The position numbers and the translations under genes were made by a program. Shown here one piece after another: positions 17,208-26,367 of a stretch of DNA of 64,000 nt; positions within the stretch are counted from its first letter, which is position 1, and each line of letters opens with the position of its first letter. Location of the stretch: NCBI RefSeq assembly GCF_900100545.1, contig NZ_FNDP01000007.1, positions 62,001-126,000 of the forward strand, written 5' to 3'. This stretch comes from Pseudobutyrivibrio sp. 49. Lineage in GTDB: Bacteria > Bacillota > Clostridia > Lachnospirales > Lachnospiraceae. Under the pieces are notes generated by a model. The model worked only from the letters and a program-made list of their open reading frames with translations, searched no databases and was not told where the DNA came from.

Positions 17208-19151
17208 ATGGAAACATTAGTGACAGCATTGATTTGCTTTCCATTTCTCTGGGCGATTTTGCCTGCGGTGATTCACAATTCAAAACGCAGAGCATTTACC
17301 GTCTATCTAGGCTGTGCCATCGTAATGGTGTTATCAGTCTTCACTGCGGTTCAGTGGTTTTTGGCAGGAGGCCAAACACTGGATTTTCGTCTTCCATTTC
17401 AGAGGATTTTTGGTGAAGTCTTCATGTGGGGCGATATTTTCTTAATGTGTTTTATCACATATCTTTCTTACAAACATAATAGATTAATAATCGCAATTCT
17501 AACGATTATATCTACTGTGGTACCAACTGTTTTAGAAAAGTTTGGACCTAAGCTGGGTTACACATCCACAATGCGATTTGACTGGCTTACCTTCATAATG
17601 GTTCTAATCATTGGTGTTGTAGGTTCACTCATTGGAATATATGCAGTTGGTTACATGCATGGCTTTCACATTCATCATCACAAGGAAGTGCAGGATAGAA
17701 GAAGCTTCTTTCTTTCAATGATTTTTGTATTCTTTGGAGCAATGTTTGGTCTGGTTACATCTGCAAATCTTCTAGGATTATATTTCTTCTGGGAAATTAC
17801 ATCTGTTACATCTTTCCTTTTAATAGGATATACCCGCACAGATGAAGCAATTAATAATTCATTCAAGGCTTTATGGATGAACTTACTTGGTGGCTGCGGC
17901 CTTGCAGTGGCTATTTCTGTAGGAATTGTATATTTCCACACAGCAAATCTATATGATTTGATTGCTGCCGCAGAGAAGAGCGGAGCATCAGATATTATTT
18001 GTCTGCTTCCAATAGCAATGCTTGCTTTTGCAGCGCTTACAAAGTCAGCTCAGTTCCCATTTTCAGGATGGTTACTTGGAGCCATGGTAGCACCAACACC
18101 TTCATCAGCACTTCTTCATAGTGCGACAATGGTTAAGGCTGGTGTGTACATGCTTATCAGACTTTCACCAGCAATGGCAGATAATTATGTTGGTAACATG
18201 GTAGCCCTTATTGGTGGCTTCACTTTTGTTGCTGCATCATGCTTCGCAATTACGGTATCAGATGGCAAAAAGGTTTTGGCATATTCTACTATTTCAAACC
18301 TTGGACTTATCGTTGCATGTACAGGTTGTGGCTACGAGGAAACAATTTGGGCAGCAGTATTCCTTGTAATCTTCCATGCTGTTTCAAAATCTATGCTTTT
18401 CCAGTGCGTAGGTGCAATTGAAACTACAATTGGAAGCCGTGATGTTGAGCAGATGCAGGGCTTGATGAGTATCTTCCCTAAGCTGGCTTTCATCCTTATG
18501 GTAGGTATTGCAGGAATGTTCCTTGCACCATTTGGAATGCTTATTTCAAAGTGGGCAGCGCTTAAGGCTTTCATTGATACAAGCTCAGTATATGTATCAA
18601 CACTTATGGTACTTTTCATCTGCTTCGGTTCAGCTACAACAATGTTCTATTGGACAAAGTGGATGTCAAAGATTCTTGGCGCAGCAAAGCGTGAGAAATC
18701 AAGAGATTTAACAAAGAAGAATGAGTACATCTCAATGTTCTTCCATGCCTTTATGATGATTGCTCTCATACTTGGATTCCCATGGCTATCAGAGCATGTG
18801 CTCAAGCCACTTTCTAATGATATGTTTGGCACCGTAAAGCAGGTAATCTCTTACGAGAACATGGTAATCATGATTGTGCTTCTTTGCGGCGTATTTGTTA
18901 TTCCTTTTGTCAACTATCTCATGACTAAAGGACAGAAGGGCAAGCAGGTCATTACATACATGGGTGGAGCAAACGTTGGAGATAATTTTAATTTTGTTTC
19001 ATCAACAGGTGATCCTAAGGAAATGGAAATCTCAAACTTCTATATGGAAGAAGCATTTGGTGAGAAGAAGCTGTTTACACCAGCGATTATGATTTCTTCA
19101 TTCATTTTGATTGTTTACCTGATTATCGTAGTGGGAGGTGCTTTACAATGA
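17208..19151 (+). CDS. echA: Ech hydrogenase subunit A (antiporter-like, NuoL family)
   Basis: 647 residues, almost entirely hydrophobic, about 14-16 helices. It carries the proton-antiporter signature of complex I NuoL/Mrp proteins: WEITSVTSFLLIGY, the LPIAMLAFAALTKSAQFPFSGWLLGAM block, PTPSSALLHSATMVKAGVY, and the HAVSKSMLF helix with its key Lys. It is thought to carry ions across the membrane when the soluble arm oxidises ferredoxin and reduces protons. GGAGGGGG precedes the ATG, and it overlaps echB by four bases. Gene order echABCDEF matches the archetypal Ech hydrogenase. Confidence 0.95.
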   Translation: METLVTALICFPFLWAILPAVIHNSKRRAFTVYLGCAIVMVLSVFTAVQWFLAGGQTLDFRLPFQRIFGEVFMWGDIFLMCFITYLSYKHNRLIIAILTIISTVVPTVLEKFGPKLGYTSTMRFDWLTFIMVLIIGVVGSLIGIYAVGYMHGFHIHHHKEVQDRRSFFLSMIFVFFGAMFGLVTSANLLGLYFFWEITSVTSFLLIGYTRTDEAINNSFKALWMNLLGGCGLAVAISVGIVYFHTANLYDLIAAAEKSGASDIICLLPIAMLAFAALTKSAQFPFSGWLLGAMVAPTPSSALLHSATMVKAGVYMLIRLSPAMADNYVGNMVALIGGFTFVAASCFAITVSDGKKVLAYSTISNLGLIVACTGCGYEETIWAAVFLVIFHAVSKSMLFQCVGAIETTIGSRDVEQMQGLMSIFPKLAFILMVGIAGMFLAPFGMLISKWAALKAFIDTSSVYVSTLMVLFICFGSATTMFYWTKWMSKILGAAKREKSRDLTKKNEYISMFFHAFMMIALILGFPWLSEHVLKPLSNDMFGTVKQVISYENMVIMIVLLCGVFVIPFVNYLMTKGQKGKQVITYMGGANVGDNFNFVSSTGDPKEMEISNFYMEEAFGEKKLFTPAIMISSFILIVYLIIVVGGALQ

Positions 19152-20026
19152 TGGTTCAGACTAGAATTCTTTTGGCAATCCTCTACGTAGTGGTTGCACC
19201 ATTTGTTATCGGATTATTGGATGGTTTTGATAGAAAAATCTCTGCAAGAATGCAGGGCAGAAGAGGTCCATCAGTTTTTCAGCCATTTTATGATTTGAAG
19301 AAGCTTTTTGAAAAAGAGTTTTTAACAGCAAACAAGATGCAGTTATTTTTAATACGCTCTTACCTTTGCTTCATTATACTTTCAGGAATTTTATTCTTTG
19401 CAGGCTTTGATTTGCTGCTTGTAGTATTTGCACTTTCAACATCAGCAATGTTTTTGATTCTTGCATCTACAGCTACACATTCGCCATTCTCATCTCAGGG
19501 AACATCCCGTGAGCTTGTGCAGATTATGGCATGTGAGCCAATGGAGCTTCTTGTGGCAGTAGGCTTTTACCTTGCAACCAGCACCTTCACAGTATCAGAT
19601 ATTGTGGCAGGTAGCTCAGTTGCAAACATAAGATTTTTACCAGGATTTTTTGTAGGCTTCGTATTTATTCTTACAATCAAATTCAGAAAGTCACCATTTG
19701 ATATTTCTACAAGCCATCATGCACATCAGGAAGTAATCAAGGGTGTTACTTCTGAAATGGTTGGTAAGGAATATGCAATGGTAACGATCGCAGAGTGGTA
19801 TGAGAATGCTATCCTTTTAGGAATTGTGGGATTGTTCTTCATCAGCAGCAACCCTCTTACATTTATTGGAGCTGTGATTGCAATACTTGCAGTTTGGTTC
19901 CTTGAGATTCTCATCGATAATACATCAGCAAGAGTTAAGTGGCAGCTAATGTTAAAGCTTGCATGGGGTGTGACAATTGTTGCAGCAGGCATGAATCTTT
20001 TCTTGCTGGAGATAATTAGGGGGTAA
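19148..20026 (+). CDS. echB: Ech hydrogenase subunit B (NuoH-like membrane anchor)
   Basis: 292 residues, about eight helices. It resembles complex I NuoH: GFDRKISARMQGRRGPSVFQ near the N-terminus, then FQPFYDLKKLFEKE, and a later KFRKSPFDISTSHHAHQE loop where NuoH carries its conserved charged loop. It anchors the hydrogenase module to the membrane and links electron transfer to EchA. It begins with ATGATG, overlapping the echA stop; echC follows three bases after its own stop. Confidence 0.94.
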   Translation: MMVQTRILLAILYVVVAPFVIGLLDGFDRKISARMQGRRGPSVFQPFYDLKKLFEKEFLTANKMQLFLIRSYLCFIILSGILFFAGFDLLLVVFALSTSAMFLILASTATHSPFSSQGTSRELVQIMACEPMELLVAVGFYLATSTFTVSDIVAGSSVANIRFLPGFFVGFVFILTIKFRKSPFDISTSHHAHQEVIKGVTSEMVGKEYAMVTIAEWYENAILLGIVGLFFISSNPLTFIGAVIAILAVWFLEILIDNTSARVKWQLMLKLAWGVTIVAAGMNLFLLEIIRG

Positions 20027-20029
20027 ATC

Positions 20030-20470
20030 ATGGCTAAGATACATAAATCACCATGGCTGCTTCACTATGATGGAAGTAGCTGTAATGGATGTGATATAGA
20101 GGTTTTGGCGTGCACAACACCTGTTTATGATGTAGAACGTTTTGGTGTTATCAATACAGGTAATCCAATGCATGCAGATATTTTCCTTATTACTGGAGGT
20201 ATCAATTCTCAGAACGAATCTGTAGTAAAACAGATTTATGAGCAGATGCCTCAGCCAAAGGTAGTTATAGCAGTTGGTACCTGCGCCTGCACAGGTGGTA
20301 TTTTTAAGGAATGCTACAATATTAAAGGTGGTGCGGACACAGTTATTCCAGTAGATATTTATGTGCCAGGCTGCGCGGCTCGACCAGAGTCAATTATAGA
20401 TGGTGTAGTAAAGGGTGTTGCTCTTTTCAAAGAGAAAGCTGAAGCTCTTGCAGCATCAGGTAGGGCATAA
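20030..20470 (+). CDS. echC: Ech hydrogenase small subunit EchC (NuoB-like)
   Basis: 146 residues. The four ligands of the single proximal [4Fe-4S] cluster are visible: Cys18 and Cys21 (GSSCNGCD), Cys85 (VGTCACTGG) and Cys115 (VPGCAARPE). This is the minimal small subunit of group 4 [NiFe] hydrogenases and the counterpart of complex I NuoB. It passes electrons from EchF to the [NiFe] site of EchE. Confidence 0.96.
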   Translation: MAKIHKSPWLLHYDGSSCNGCDIEVLACTTPVYDVERFGVINTGNPMHADIFLITGGINSQNESVVKQIYEQMPQPKVVIAVGTCACTGGIFKECYNIKGGADTVIPVDIYVPGCAARPESIIDGVVKGVALFKEKAEALAASGRA

Positions 20471-20480
20471 GGAGGCAGAC

Positions 20481-20843
20481 ATGCAAGAGTTAAAGAAGGA
20501 TTTATATTTAATAGATAAGGCAGAGCTTCTGACAGTCATCATGGAGAAGAAAAATGCTCTTTGGAGACTTTGCCAGATTTGCTGCTCATATCCAAAGGCA
20601 GAGAATCATTTTGAGGTTACATATTCCTTTGCCAATGGACAGGATATTTCAAATTACAGATTAATAGCTGAGCGTGAGGAAGAGGTTCCATCTATTTCAC
20701 GTGTATACAAATCAGCAATTTTCTACGAGAACGAAATGCACGAGCTTTGGGGGCTTCACGTTGAAAATATCAAACAGGACTTCCATGACAAGTTATATCG
20801 TATAGACGTAGAGACACCATTTTTAGAGAAGGAGGGTGAGTAA
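20481..20843 (+). CDS. echD: Ech hydrogenase subunit EchD (NuoC-like, 30 kDa family)
   Basis: 120 residues from the ATG at 20481, where GGAGG sits six bases upstream; in-frame codons further up lie inside echC and lack a ribosome site. The C-terminal half, IFYENEMHELWGLHVENIKQ, matches the complex I 30-kDa signature. It is a structural subunit of the peripheral arm, contacting EchE. Confidence 0.93.
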   Translation: MQELKKDLYLIDKAELLTVIMEKKNALWRLCQICCSYPKAENHFEVTYSFANGQDISNYRLIAEREEEVPSISRVYKSAIFYENEMHELWGLHVENIKQDFHDKLYRIDVETPFLEKEGE

Positions 20844-20844
20844 G

Positions 20845-21924
20845 ATGGGAAATAGAAGTGTAGTACCTTACGGCCCTCAGCATCCAGTTTTGCCAGAGCC
20901 AATTCACCTTGATTTGGTACTTGAGGATGAAAAAGTTTTAGCAGCAATACCATCTATTGGATTTATTCACAGGGGACTTGAGAGCCTCACATCAAAGAAG
21001 GATTTCAATGAGATGGTTTACGTTGCAGAGCGTATCTGCGGTATCTGCTCCTTCATGCATGGCATGGGCTATTGCATGGCAGTAGAGGATATTATGAACG
21101 TTGAGGTCCCTCGTCGTGCTGATTATCTTCGTACAATTTGGGCAGAGATGAGCCGTCTTCACAGCCATTTGTTATGGCTTGGATTACTTGCTGATGGTTT
21201 TGGATTCGAATCACTTTTCATGCATTCATGGAGACTTCGCGAGAAGATTCTTGATATGTTTGAGGCATCAACAGGTGGACGAGTGATTTTCTCTGTAAAT
21301 ACAATCGGTGGTGTATTAAAGGATATGCCAGCGGATATGCTTCAGGATTTTGTACGACAGCTTAATGACATGGAAAAAGAAATTCGCGAGATGACAGATA
21401 TCTTCCTTACAGACTACACCGTAAAAAGTCGTCTTGTAGATATAGGAATCATTACTGGAGAGGATGCTATTCGTCGAGGCGCAGTTGGACCAATGATGAG
21501 AGCTTCTGGCATCAACGTCGATATGAGAAAGAACGGCTACGCTGCCTACAATGATTTGGATTTTGAGGTAATCACCAGCAACAAGTGCGATTCTTATGCT
21601 CGTTGTGAAGTTCGTATCGGAGAAATTTTCCAGTCAATCGATATCATCAGACAGTGTGTAGAAAAGATTCCAGATACAGAAATCAATACAAAGGTTACAG
21701 GCATGCCAAACGGAGAGTCATTCATCCGTGTTGAGCAGCCTAGAGGAGAGGCCTTCTATCATGTTCGTGCCAATGGAACAAAGTTCCTTGACCGCTTCAG
21801 AGTCCGCACACCTACCTTCGCAAACATCCCAGCTCTCACACAGACTCTTCAGGGATGCCAGTATGGTGACGTGCCACTCCTCGTGTTAACCATTGATCCA
21901 TGTATTAGTTGTACAGAACGTTAG
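20845..21924 (+). CDS. echE: Ech hydrogenase large subunit EchE, [NiFe] site
   Basis: 359 residues from the ATG at 20845 (GGAGG nine bases upstream; a GTG at 20836 is too close to it). Both nickel-binding pairs are present: ERICGICSFMHG (Cys65, Cys68) and DPCISCTER (Cys353, Cys356), confirming a hydrogenase and not complex I NuoD. The protein stops right after CxxR, where the maturation protease normally cuts off a C-terminal tail, so no processing should be needed. It evolves H2 from ferredoxin electrons. The gene starts two bases after the echD stop codon. Confidence 0.96.
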   Translation: MGNRSVVPYGPQHPVLPEPIHLDLVLEDEKVLAAIPSIGFIHRGLESLTSKKDFNEMVYVAERICGICSFMHGMGYCMAVEDIMNVEVPRRADYLRTIWAEMSRLHSHLLWLGLLADGFGFESLFMHSWRLREKILDMFEASTGGRVIFSVNTIGGVLKDMPADMLQDFVRQLNDMEKEIREMTDIFLTDYTVKSRLVDIGIITGEDAIRRGAVGPMMRASGINVDMRKNGYAAYNDLDFEVITSNKCDSYARCEVRIGEIFQSIDIIRQCVEKIPDTEINTKVTGMPNGESFIRVEQPRGEAFYHVRANGTKFLDRFRVRTPTFANIPALTQTLQGCQYGDVPLLVLTIDPCISCTER

Positions 21925-21934
21925 GAGGAAGATT

Positions 21935-22333
21935 ATGGGACAGTTTTTACCATTTTACAAGCAGGTCTTGAAGAATCTTTTCTCTGAGCCTGCCACAACT
22001 CAATACCCTTTTGTACCAAAGGAATATCCAGAGCGCACAAGAGGACATGTAGATATTAATAAGGACGGTTGCATCCTTTGTGGAATGTGCATGCGTAGCT
22101 GCCCTCCAGGAGCCATCACTGTTGATCGTGCTGGTAAAACCTGGAGCATCAATCGCTTCGACTGTGTTCAGTGTGGTTACTGCGTAGAGAAGTGCCCTAA
22201 GAAGTGCTTGAGTATTACACCAGGCTATCAGGAGCCAGGTCCAGAGAAATTCTCATACACTGTAGAGGTTCCTTATGAACCACCAAAACCTGCAGCAAAG
22301 CCTGCAGCTCCAGCTGAGGCTAAGGCAGAATAA
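21935..22333 (+). CDS. echF: Ech hydrogenase ferredoxin subunit EchF (NuoI-like)
   Basis: 132 residues from the ATG at 21935 (AGGAGGAAG upstream). Two [4Fe-4S] motifs are visible, CILCGMCMRSCP and CVQCGYCVEKCP. The last ~20 residues are a Pro/Ala/Lys-rich tail (EPPKPAAKPAAPAEAKAE) beyond the conserved fold, probably disordered. It accepts electrons from soluble ferredoxin and passes them to EchC. Confidence 0.95.
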   Translation: MGQFLPFYKQVLKNLFSEPATTQYPFVPKEYPERTRGHVDINKDGCILCGMCMRSCPPGAITVDRAGKTWSINRFDCVQCGYCVEKCPKKCLSITPGYQEPGPEKFSYTVEVPYEPPKPAAKPAAPAEAKAE

Positions 22334-22342
22334 GGATAAAAT

Positions 22343-24694
22343 ATGATAAAGAAATACATTATTAAAGGGCTGGTGCAGGGTATAGGGTACCGGCCCTTTG
22401 TTGCAAAGCTTGCAGAGGAATTAAATATAGATGGCTATGTGAGAAATACAGGGGGCATAGTTACGGTAGTAGCTTGTGGCGAGACAGAGAAATTAGATCA
22501 GTTTCGCCAGAAGCTTTCTTCTGATGTTCCAACAGGAGGCTTCATCACATCAATAGAAGAAGAGGAGATAGAGAGCCATAAGATAGAGAGGCAGGAGATA
22601 GAGAGCCAGAAAATAGAGCTGGGATTTAGAATTATAGAGTCAGATAAAGATGCCGAAAAGAATCTTCCGCTGATTCCTGCTGATATTGCCACCTGCGATA
22701 AGTGCAAAGCGGAACTTTTTGATAAGAAGAATCGCAGATATGGACATCCTTTTATCAGCTGCACGGTCTGTGGACCAAGATATTCTATTATAGAAAAGCT
22801 TCCATATGACAGGGACACAATTACCATGAAAGATTTTGAGATGTGTCCTGAGTGTCAGACTGAATACATAGCCAAAAATGACAGGAGAAGACATGCCCAG
22901 ACTATTGCCTGTAAGGAGTGTGGACCTCGTCTGAAATTTGCTAGTTTAAAGTGTAAAAATGCTGACAATATTACGTCGAAAAACATTGTTGATAAGTATG
23001 TGGAAAACTATAACGAAAACGATATAGATGGCGCAATTACAGCATCTATATCGTTGATAAGTCGTGGTGGAATTCTGGCAATAAAGGATATTGGTGGGTA
23101 TCATTTAGCCTGCAGTCCATTCGATGAAAAGGCAGTGGCAGCTCTCAGAACTTTAAAGCATCGAGAGGCAAAAGCCTTTGCTGTAATGTTTGAAGATATT
23201 AAGCAGATAAAAGAGTATTGCAAGGTGAATCAGCAAGAGGCAAGATTGCTGGAATCTCCTGCGAGACCAATAGTATTAGTAAGAAGAAAAAAGCATATTA
23301 ATTCAGGAAGCAAGCACATTGCAGGAAATGTGTATCTGACCAGTCCTGATATAGGTGCAATGCTTCCATGCAACCCGGTACAGATGATGCTGGTGAAGGA
23401 ATGTGGTCCGTTGATTATGACCAGTGGAAATGCTAGCGGAGATGTGCTGGAGATAGATAATAAAAAAATGCTCCAGTGGCTGAAGGAGAGAGTGGAGTCC
23501 GGTGATTTGGAGGACACACCTATTGCTATTTTGAGCCATGACAGGAAAATTCTTCGACCAATGGATGATTCTGTTATGAAGGTAATAAAAGGTAGACAGC
23601 AGTTTGTCCGCCGTGGACGAGGACATGTGCCAAATCCAATTCCTGTGGATATTGATGGTGAAATCTTTGCAGCAGGTGGAGATCTTAAATCCAGCTTCTG
23701 TTATGTAAAAAATGGTATGGCATATGTGAGCCAGTATCTGGGAGATTTGGAATCCGTAAGCTGCCAGAAGTTTTATAGAAATGAAATGGCGGCAATGGAA
23801 AAAATCTTTGGCTTCAAGCCTAAGACAGTGGTGACTGATTTGCACCCAGGATATTTTAGTGGGCAGGTTGGACATGAATATGCTCAGAAAAAGAATCTTC
23901 CAATTCACAAGGTTCAACATCACAAGGCTCACGTTTTATCAGTAATAGCAGAGCACAATTTAAAAGGTCCAGTGCTGGGGTTTGCCTTTGATGGAACGGG
24001 ATACGGTGAGGATGGAACAGTCTGGGGTAGCGAAGTTTTCCTTTGGGATGGAAAGAATGCCCTTGATAGAGTTGCGGATTTGCGCCCAGCCAGATTAATC
24101 GGAGGAGACGAGGGAGCAAAGAACTGCGACACCATTTTGGTGGGAATACTTCATGAGAATGGATTGGATGAGTTGATAGAAAATGAAAATGCGAAGCTCA
24201 TCAGAGCGGCTATCGACAGTGACATTAATGTGGTTACATCTACATCTATGGGACGCCTTTTTGATGCGGTATCAGCTATGCTGGACATTTGTCACTACAA
24301 TACTTACGAGGGACAGGCGCCTATAGAATTAGAAAATATGGCTGCCAGAACTGACCAGGTGTATCCACTTTGCTTTGGAGAAAATGGTTCTACAGAGGAA
24401 ATATTTATTGAGATTGCAAATGCAATTTTTCATGATGTGTCTAAGGAATCGATTGCCAGAGGCTTTATTTACGCTGTAGCAGACTATATTCTTGAGATAG
24501 CGAAAATATATTCAGAAAGACTTGGGAAAGAAAAGCAGATAGTTCTGTCGGGAGGAACTTTCCTCAACAGAATTCTTTTGGAACGATCAATAGATTTGCT
24601 GGAATCAGAAGGCTTTAAGGTATATATCTCAGAGCAACTACCACCAGGAGATGGTGGAATCTGTCTGGGCCAGGCAGCCTTCCACTTGAAATAA
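22343..24694 (+). CDS. hypF: Hydrogenase maturation carbamoyltransferase HypF
   Basis: 783 residues, full length. An acylphosphatase domain (VQGIGYRPFV, residues ~1-95) is followed by two zinc-finger motifs (CDKCKAELFD...CTVCGPRYS; CPECQ...CKECGPRL), a YrdC-like domain, and a C-terminal Kae1-like carbamoyltransferase with VQHHKAH and the GGTFLN block. HypF makes the carbamoyl group that becomes the cyanide ligands of the [NiFe] site, with HypE. At residues ~75-94 is a tandem ten-residue duplication (EIESHKIERQ, EIESQKIELG) coded by a 30-base repeat. It follows echF by nine bases, so it is in the ech operon. Confidence 0.95.
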   Translation: MIKKYIIKGLVQGIGYRPFVAKLAEELNIDGYVRNTGGIVTVVACGETEKLDQFRQKLSSDVPTGGFITSIEEEEIESHKIERQEIESQKIELGFRIIESDKDAEKNLPLIPADIATCDKCKAELFDKKNRRYGHPFISCTVCGPRYSIIEKLPYDRDTITMKDFEMCPECQTEYIAKNDRRRHAQTIACKECGPRLKFASLKCKNADNITSKNIVDKYVENYNENDIDGAITASISLISRGGILAIKDIGGYHLACSPFDEKAVAALRTLKHREAKAFAVMFEDIKQIKEYCKVNQQEARLLESPARPIVLVRRKKHINSGSKHIAGNVYLTSPDIGAMLPCNPVQMMLVKECGPLIMTSGNASGDVLEIDNKKMLQWLKERVESGDLEDTPIAILSHDRKILRPMDDSVMKVIKGRQQFVRRGRGHVPNPIPVDIDGEIFAAGGDLKSSFCYVKNGMAYVSQYLGDLESVSCQKFYRNEMAAMEKIFGFKPKTVVTDLHPGYFSGQVGHEYAQKKNLPIHKVQHHKAHVLSVIAEHNLKGPVLGFAFDGTGYGEDGTVWGSEVFLWDGKNALDRVADLRPARLIGGDEGAKNCDTILVGILHENGLDELIENENAKLIRAAIDSDINVVTSTSMGRLFDAVSAMLDICHYNTYEGQAPIELENMAARTDQVYPLCFGENGSTEEIFIEIANAIFHDVSKESIARGFIYAVADYILEIAKIYSERLGKEKQIVLSGGTFLNRILLERSIDLLESEGFKVYISEQLPPGDGGICLGQAAFHLK
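22564..22623 (+). repeat. 30-bp tandem duplication inside hypF
   Basis: Two in-frame copies beginning GGAGATAGAGAGCCA with a period of 30 bases, at the edge of the acylphosphatase domain. The copies differ at a few bases, so the duplication is not brand new. Confidence 0.7.
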
Positions 24695-24708
24695 TGAGGT
24701 GCTGGCGT

Positions 24709-25050
24709 TTAGCTTACCTCAATGTTTTTTACAATGAAATCAGTGCAGCGATTAAGCTTGAGGTTATCACTGCCACATTTAGGACAGTTATCCTTGAATT
24801 CGTGGCGGGTGATTTGATTGCCACAATCCTTGCATAGAATCATAGATTCTTTTACTGTGGCATCCACTTTAACACCTTCCAAAGAGGTGCCTTCGCTCAT
24901 AACCTGAAGATATTCTTCAATGATTTCAGGTACATAATCGCATTGATCTCCCATTAATAAATGGATTTTATCTACATGGCTGGCGCCCGCTGCGTCAGCC
25001 TGTTTTTTTACAAGATTAAATACATATTCTGTCACTGCTAATTCGTGCAT
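24709..25050 (-). CDS. hypA: Hydrogenase nickel-insertion protein HypA
   Basis: 113 residues. It starts with MHELAVTEY, which holds the nickel-binding Met-His-Glu. The zinc loop is CKDCG...CPKCGS. HypA delivers nickel to the hydrogenase large subunit, usually together with the GTPase HypB. It lies on the opposite strand between hypF and hypC and has its own GGAGGATAAA ribosome site and a likely promoter, so it is regulated apart from the genes on both sides. Confidence 0.94.
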   Translation of the reverse strand: MHELAVTEYVFNLVKKQADAAGASHVDKIHLLMGDQCDYVPEIIEEYLQVMSEGTSLEGVKVDATVKESMILCKDCGNQITRHEFKDNCPKCGSDNLKLNRCTDFIVKNIEVS

Positions 25051-25083
25051 TTTATCCTCCCAAAAACTTCAAAAAGTAGTACA

Positions 25084-25089
25084 ATTATA
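25084..25089 (-). promoter_or_regulatory. Candidate -10 element of hypA
   Basis: On the minus strand TATAAT is preceded by TATGG (extended -10), about 35 bases before the hypA ATG. The divergent hypC gene starts only 70 bases from hypA, so both promoters must share this short gap. Confidence 0.45.
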
Positions 25090-25120
25090 CCATATGTTAT
25101 AGGGTTAGGAGAATAATGTA

Positions 25121-25330
25121 ATGTGTGTTGCAATACCAGGTTTAGTAAAGAAATTAAAGGATGGGAAGGTCACTGTTGATTTCAATGGAAATGAAGTGGA
25201 GGCCTACGCTGGACTTGTAAATGTAAAAGAGGGGGATTACGCTTTGGTTCATGCGGGGTGCGTGATTCAGACCTTGAAGAAGGACGAAGCAGAAGAAATA
25301 ATTGAGCTGATGGGAGGCTTGGAAGCCTAA
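25121..25330 (+). CDS. hypC: Hydrogenase maturation chaperone HypC
   Basis: 69 residues. It begins MCVAIPG, with the essential N-terminal Cys2 that carries the Fe(CN)2CO unit with HypD. TTAGGAG lies eight bases upstream. Its stop overlaps the hypD start (TAATG), implying coupled translation of the HypCD complex. Confidence 0.95.
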   Translation: MCVAIPGLVKKLKDGKVTVDFNGNEVEAYAGLVNVKEGDYALVHAGCVIQTLKKDEAEEIIELMGGLEA

Positions 25331-26367
25331 TGGAATTACCACAGCTTATAGATTTTTTGAGAGACTACGATGGCAAAAAAATCCGACTCATGGAAGTCTG
25401 CGGCAGTCACACTCACGCCATCGCCACTCATGGAATAAGAGATATATTATCACCACAGATAGAATTGCTGTCAGGACCAGGCTGCCCCGTGTGCGTCACG
25501 CCTACAGCATACATTGATAAATTAATTGAGCATAGCCTGCAGCCAGATACTACTGTGGTCACCTTCGGAGACCTGCTAAGAGTACCAGGCTCAAAGGAAA
25601 GCTTGAACGAAGCTAAGGGCCGAGGTGGCAGCGTTGAAATGGTGTATTCACCAATGGATGTTTTGGCTCTTGCAAAAGATAATCCATATCGTAAATACGT
25701 ATTTGCTGCAGTTGGCTTTGAAACCACTGCCCCTGTTTATACTTTGCTTTTAGACAATGCTATAGCTCAGGGACGGGATAATATCCAGCTACTTACTGCA
25801 CTGAAAACTATGCCGGGAGCCATCTCATATCTTTGTGATAATGGAGCAGAGATTGATGGATTTATTGCTCCAGGACATGTGTGCGCAGTGACAGGAGCAG
25901 ATTATTTTAATGAGCTTGCAGAAAAATATCAGATACCCTTTGCGGTGTCAGGCTTCGCAGCAAAGGAGCTTGTAATTGCCATTTATGGTCTGACGCAGAT
26001 GGTGTTAAATAAAGAAAACACAGTAAAGAATTTCTACACATCAGTTGTTGCGCAGGATAAAAATCCTATTATTGAAAACCAGTTGGAAAAATATTTTGAG
26101 CCAGCGGATGTTGCATGGCGCGGGATGGGTATCATTCCGAAATCAGGCTTACTGCTCAAGGAAGAATATAAACAGTTTGATGCGGGAAGTAAGGGGCTTG
26201 ATGTGGATAACAAAAAGAATAAAGCCTGCAAGTGTGGAGAAATTCTTATGGGCAAGGCAAAGCCTGCCGACTGCCCACTATTTGGAAAAGTCTGCACACC
26301 AATGTCGCCACAGGGGGCATGCATGGTGTCAGAGGAAGGAAGTTGTTTTAACGCATGGAGAAGATAA
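25330..26367 (+). CDS. hypD: Hydrogenase maturation protein HypD
   Basis: 345 residues. Conserved motifs are EVCGSHTHAI (Cys and His for iron binding), GPGCPVCVT, VGFETTAP, and the C-terminal [4Fe-4S] Cys set KACKCGEILMG...CPLFG..C. HypD and HypC are the platform where CN and CO are attached to iron. It overlaps hypC by one base and hypE by thirteen. Confidence 0.95.
   Translation: MELPQLIDFLRDYDGKKIRLMEVCGSHTHAIATHGIRDILSPQIELLSGPGCPVCVTPTAYIDKLIEHSLQPDTTVVTFGDLLRVPGSKESLNEAKGRGGSVEMVYSPMDVLALAKDNPYRKYVFAAVGFETTAPVYTLLLDNAIAQGRDNIQLLTALKTMPGAISYLCDNGAEIDGFIAPGHVCAVTGADYFNELAEKYQIPFAVSGFAAKELVIAIYGLTQMVLNKENTVKNFYTSVVAQDKNPIIENQLEKYFEPADVAWRGMGIIPKSGLLLKEEYKQFDAGSKGLDVDNKKNKACKCGEILMGKAKPADCPLFGKVCTPMSPQGACMVSEEGSCFNAWRR

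Noticed and set aside
20836-20844. Upstream GTG start for echE
   Set aside because: It touches the GGAGG ribosome site; the ATG at 20845 has normal spacing.
20845-21924. EchE as complex I NuoD
   Set aside because: Both CxxC nickel pairs are intact, which NuoD lacks.
23303-23932. 209-codon minus-strand frame inside hypF
   Set aside because: Antisense shadow of a conserved gene; composition is not protein-like.
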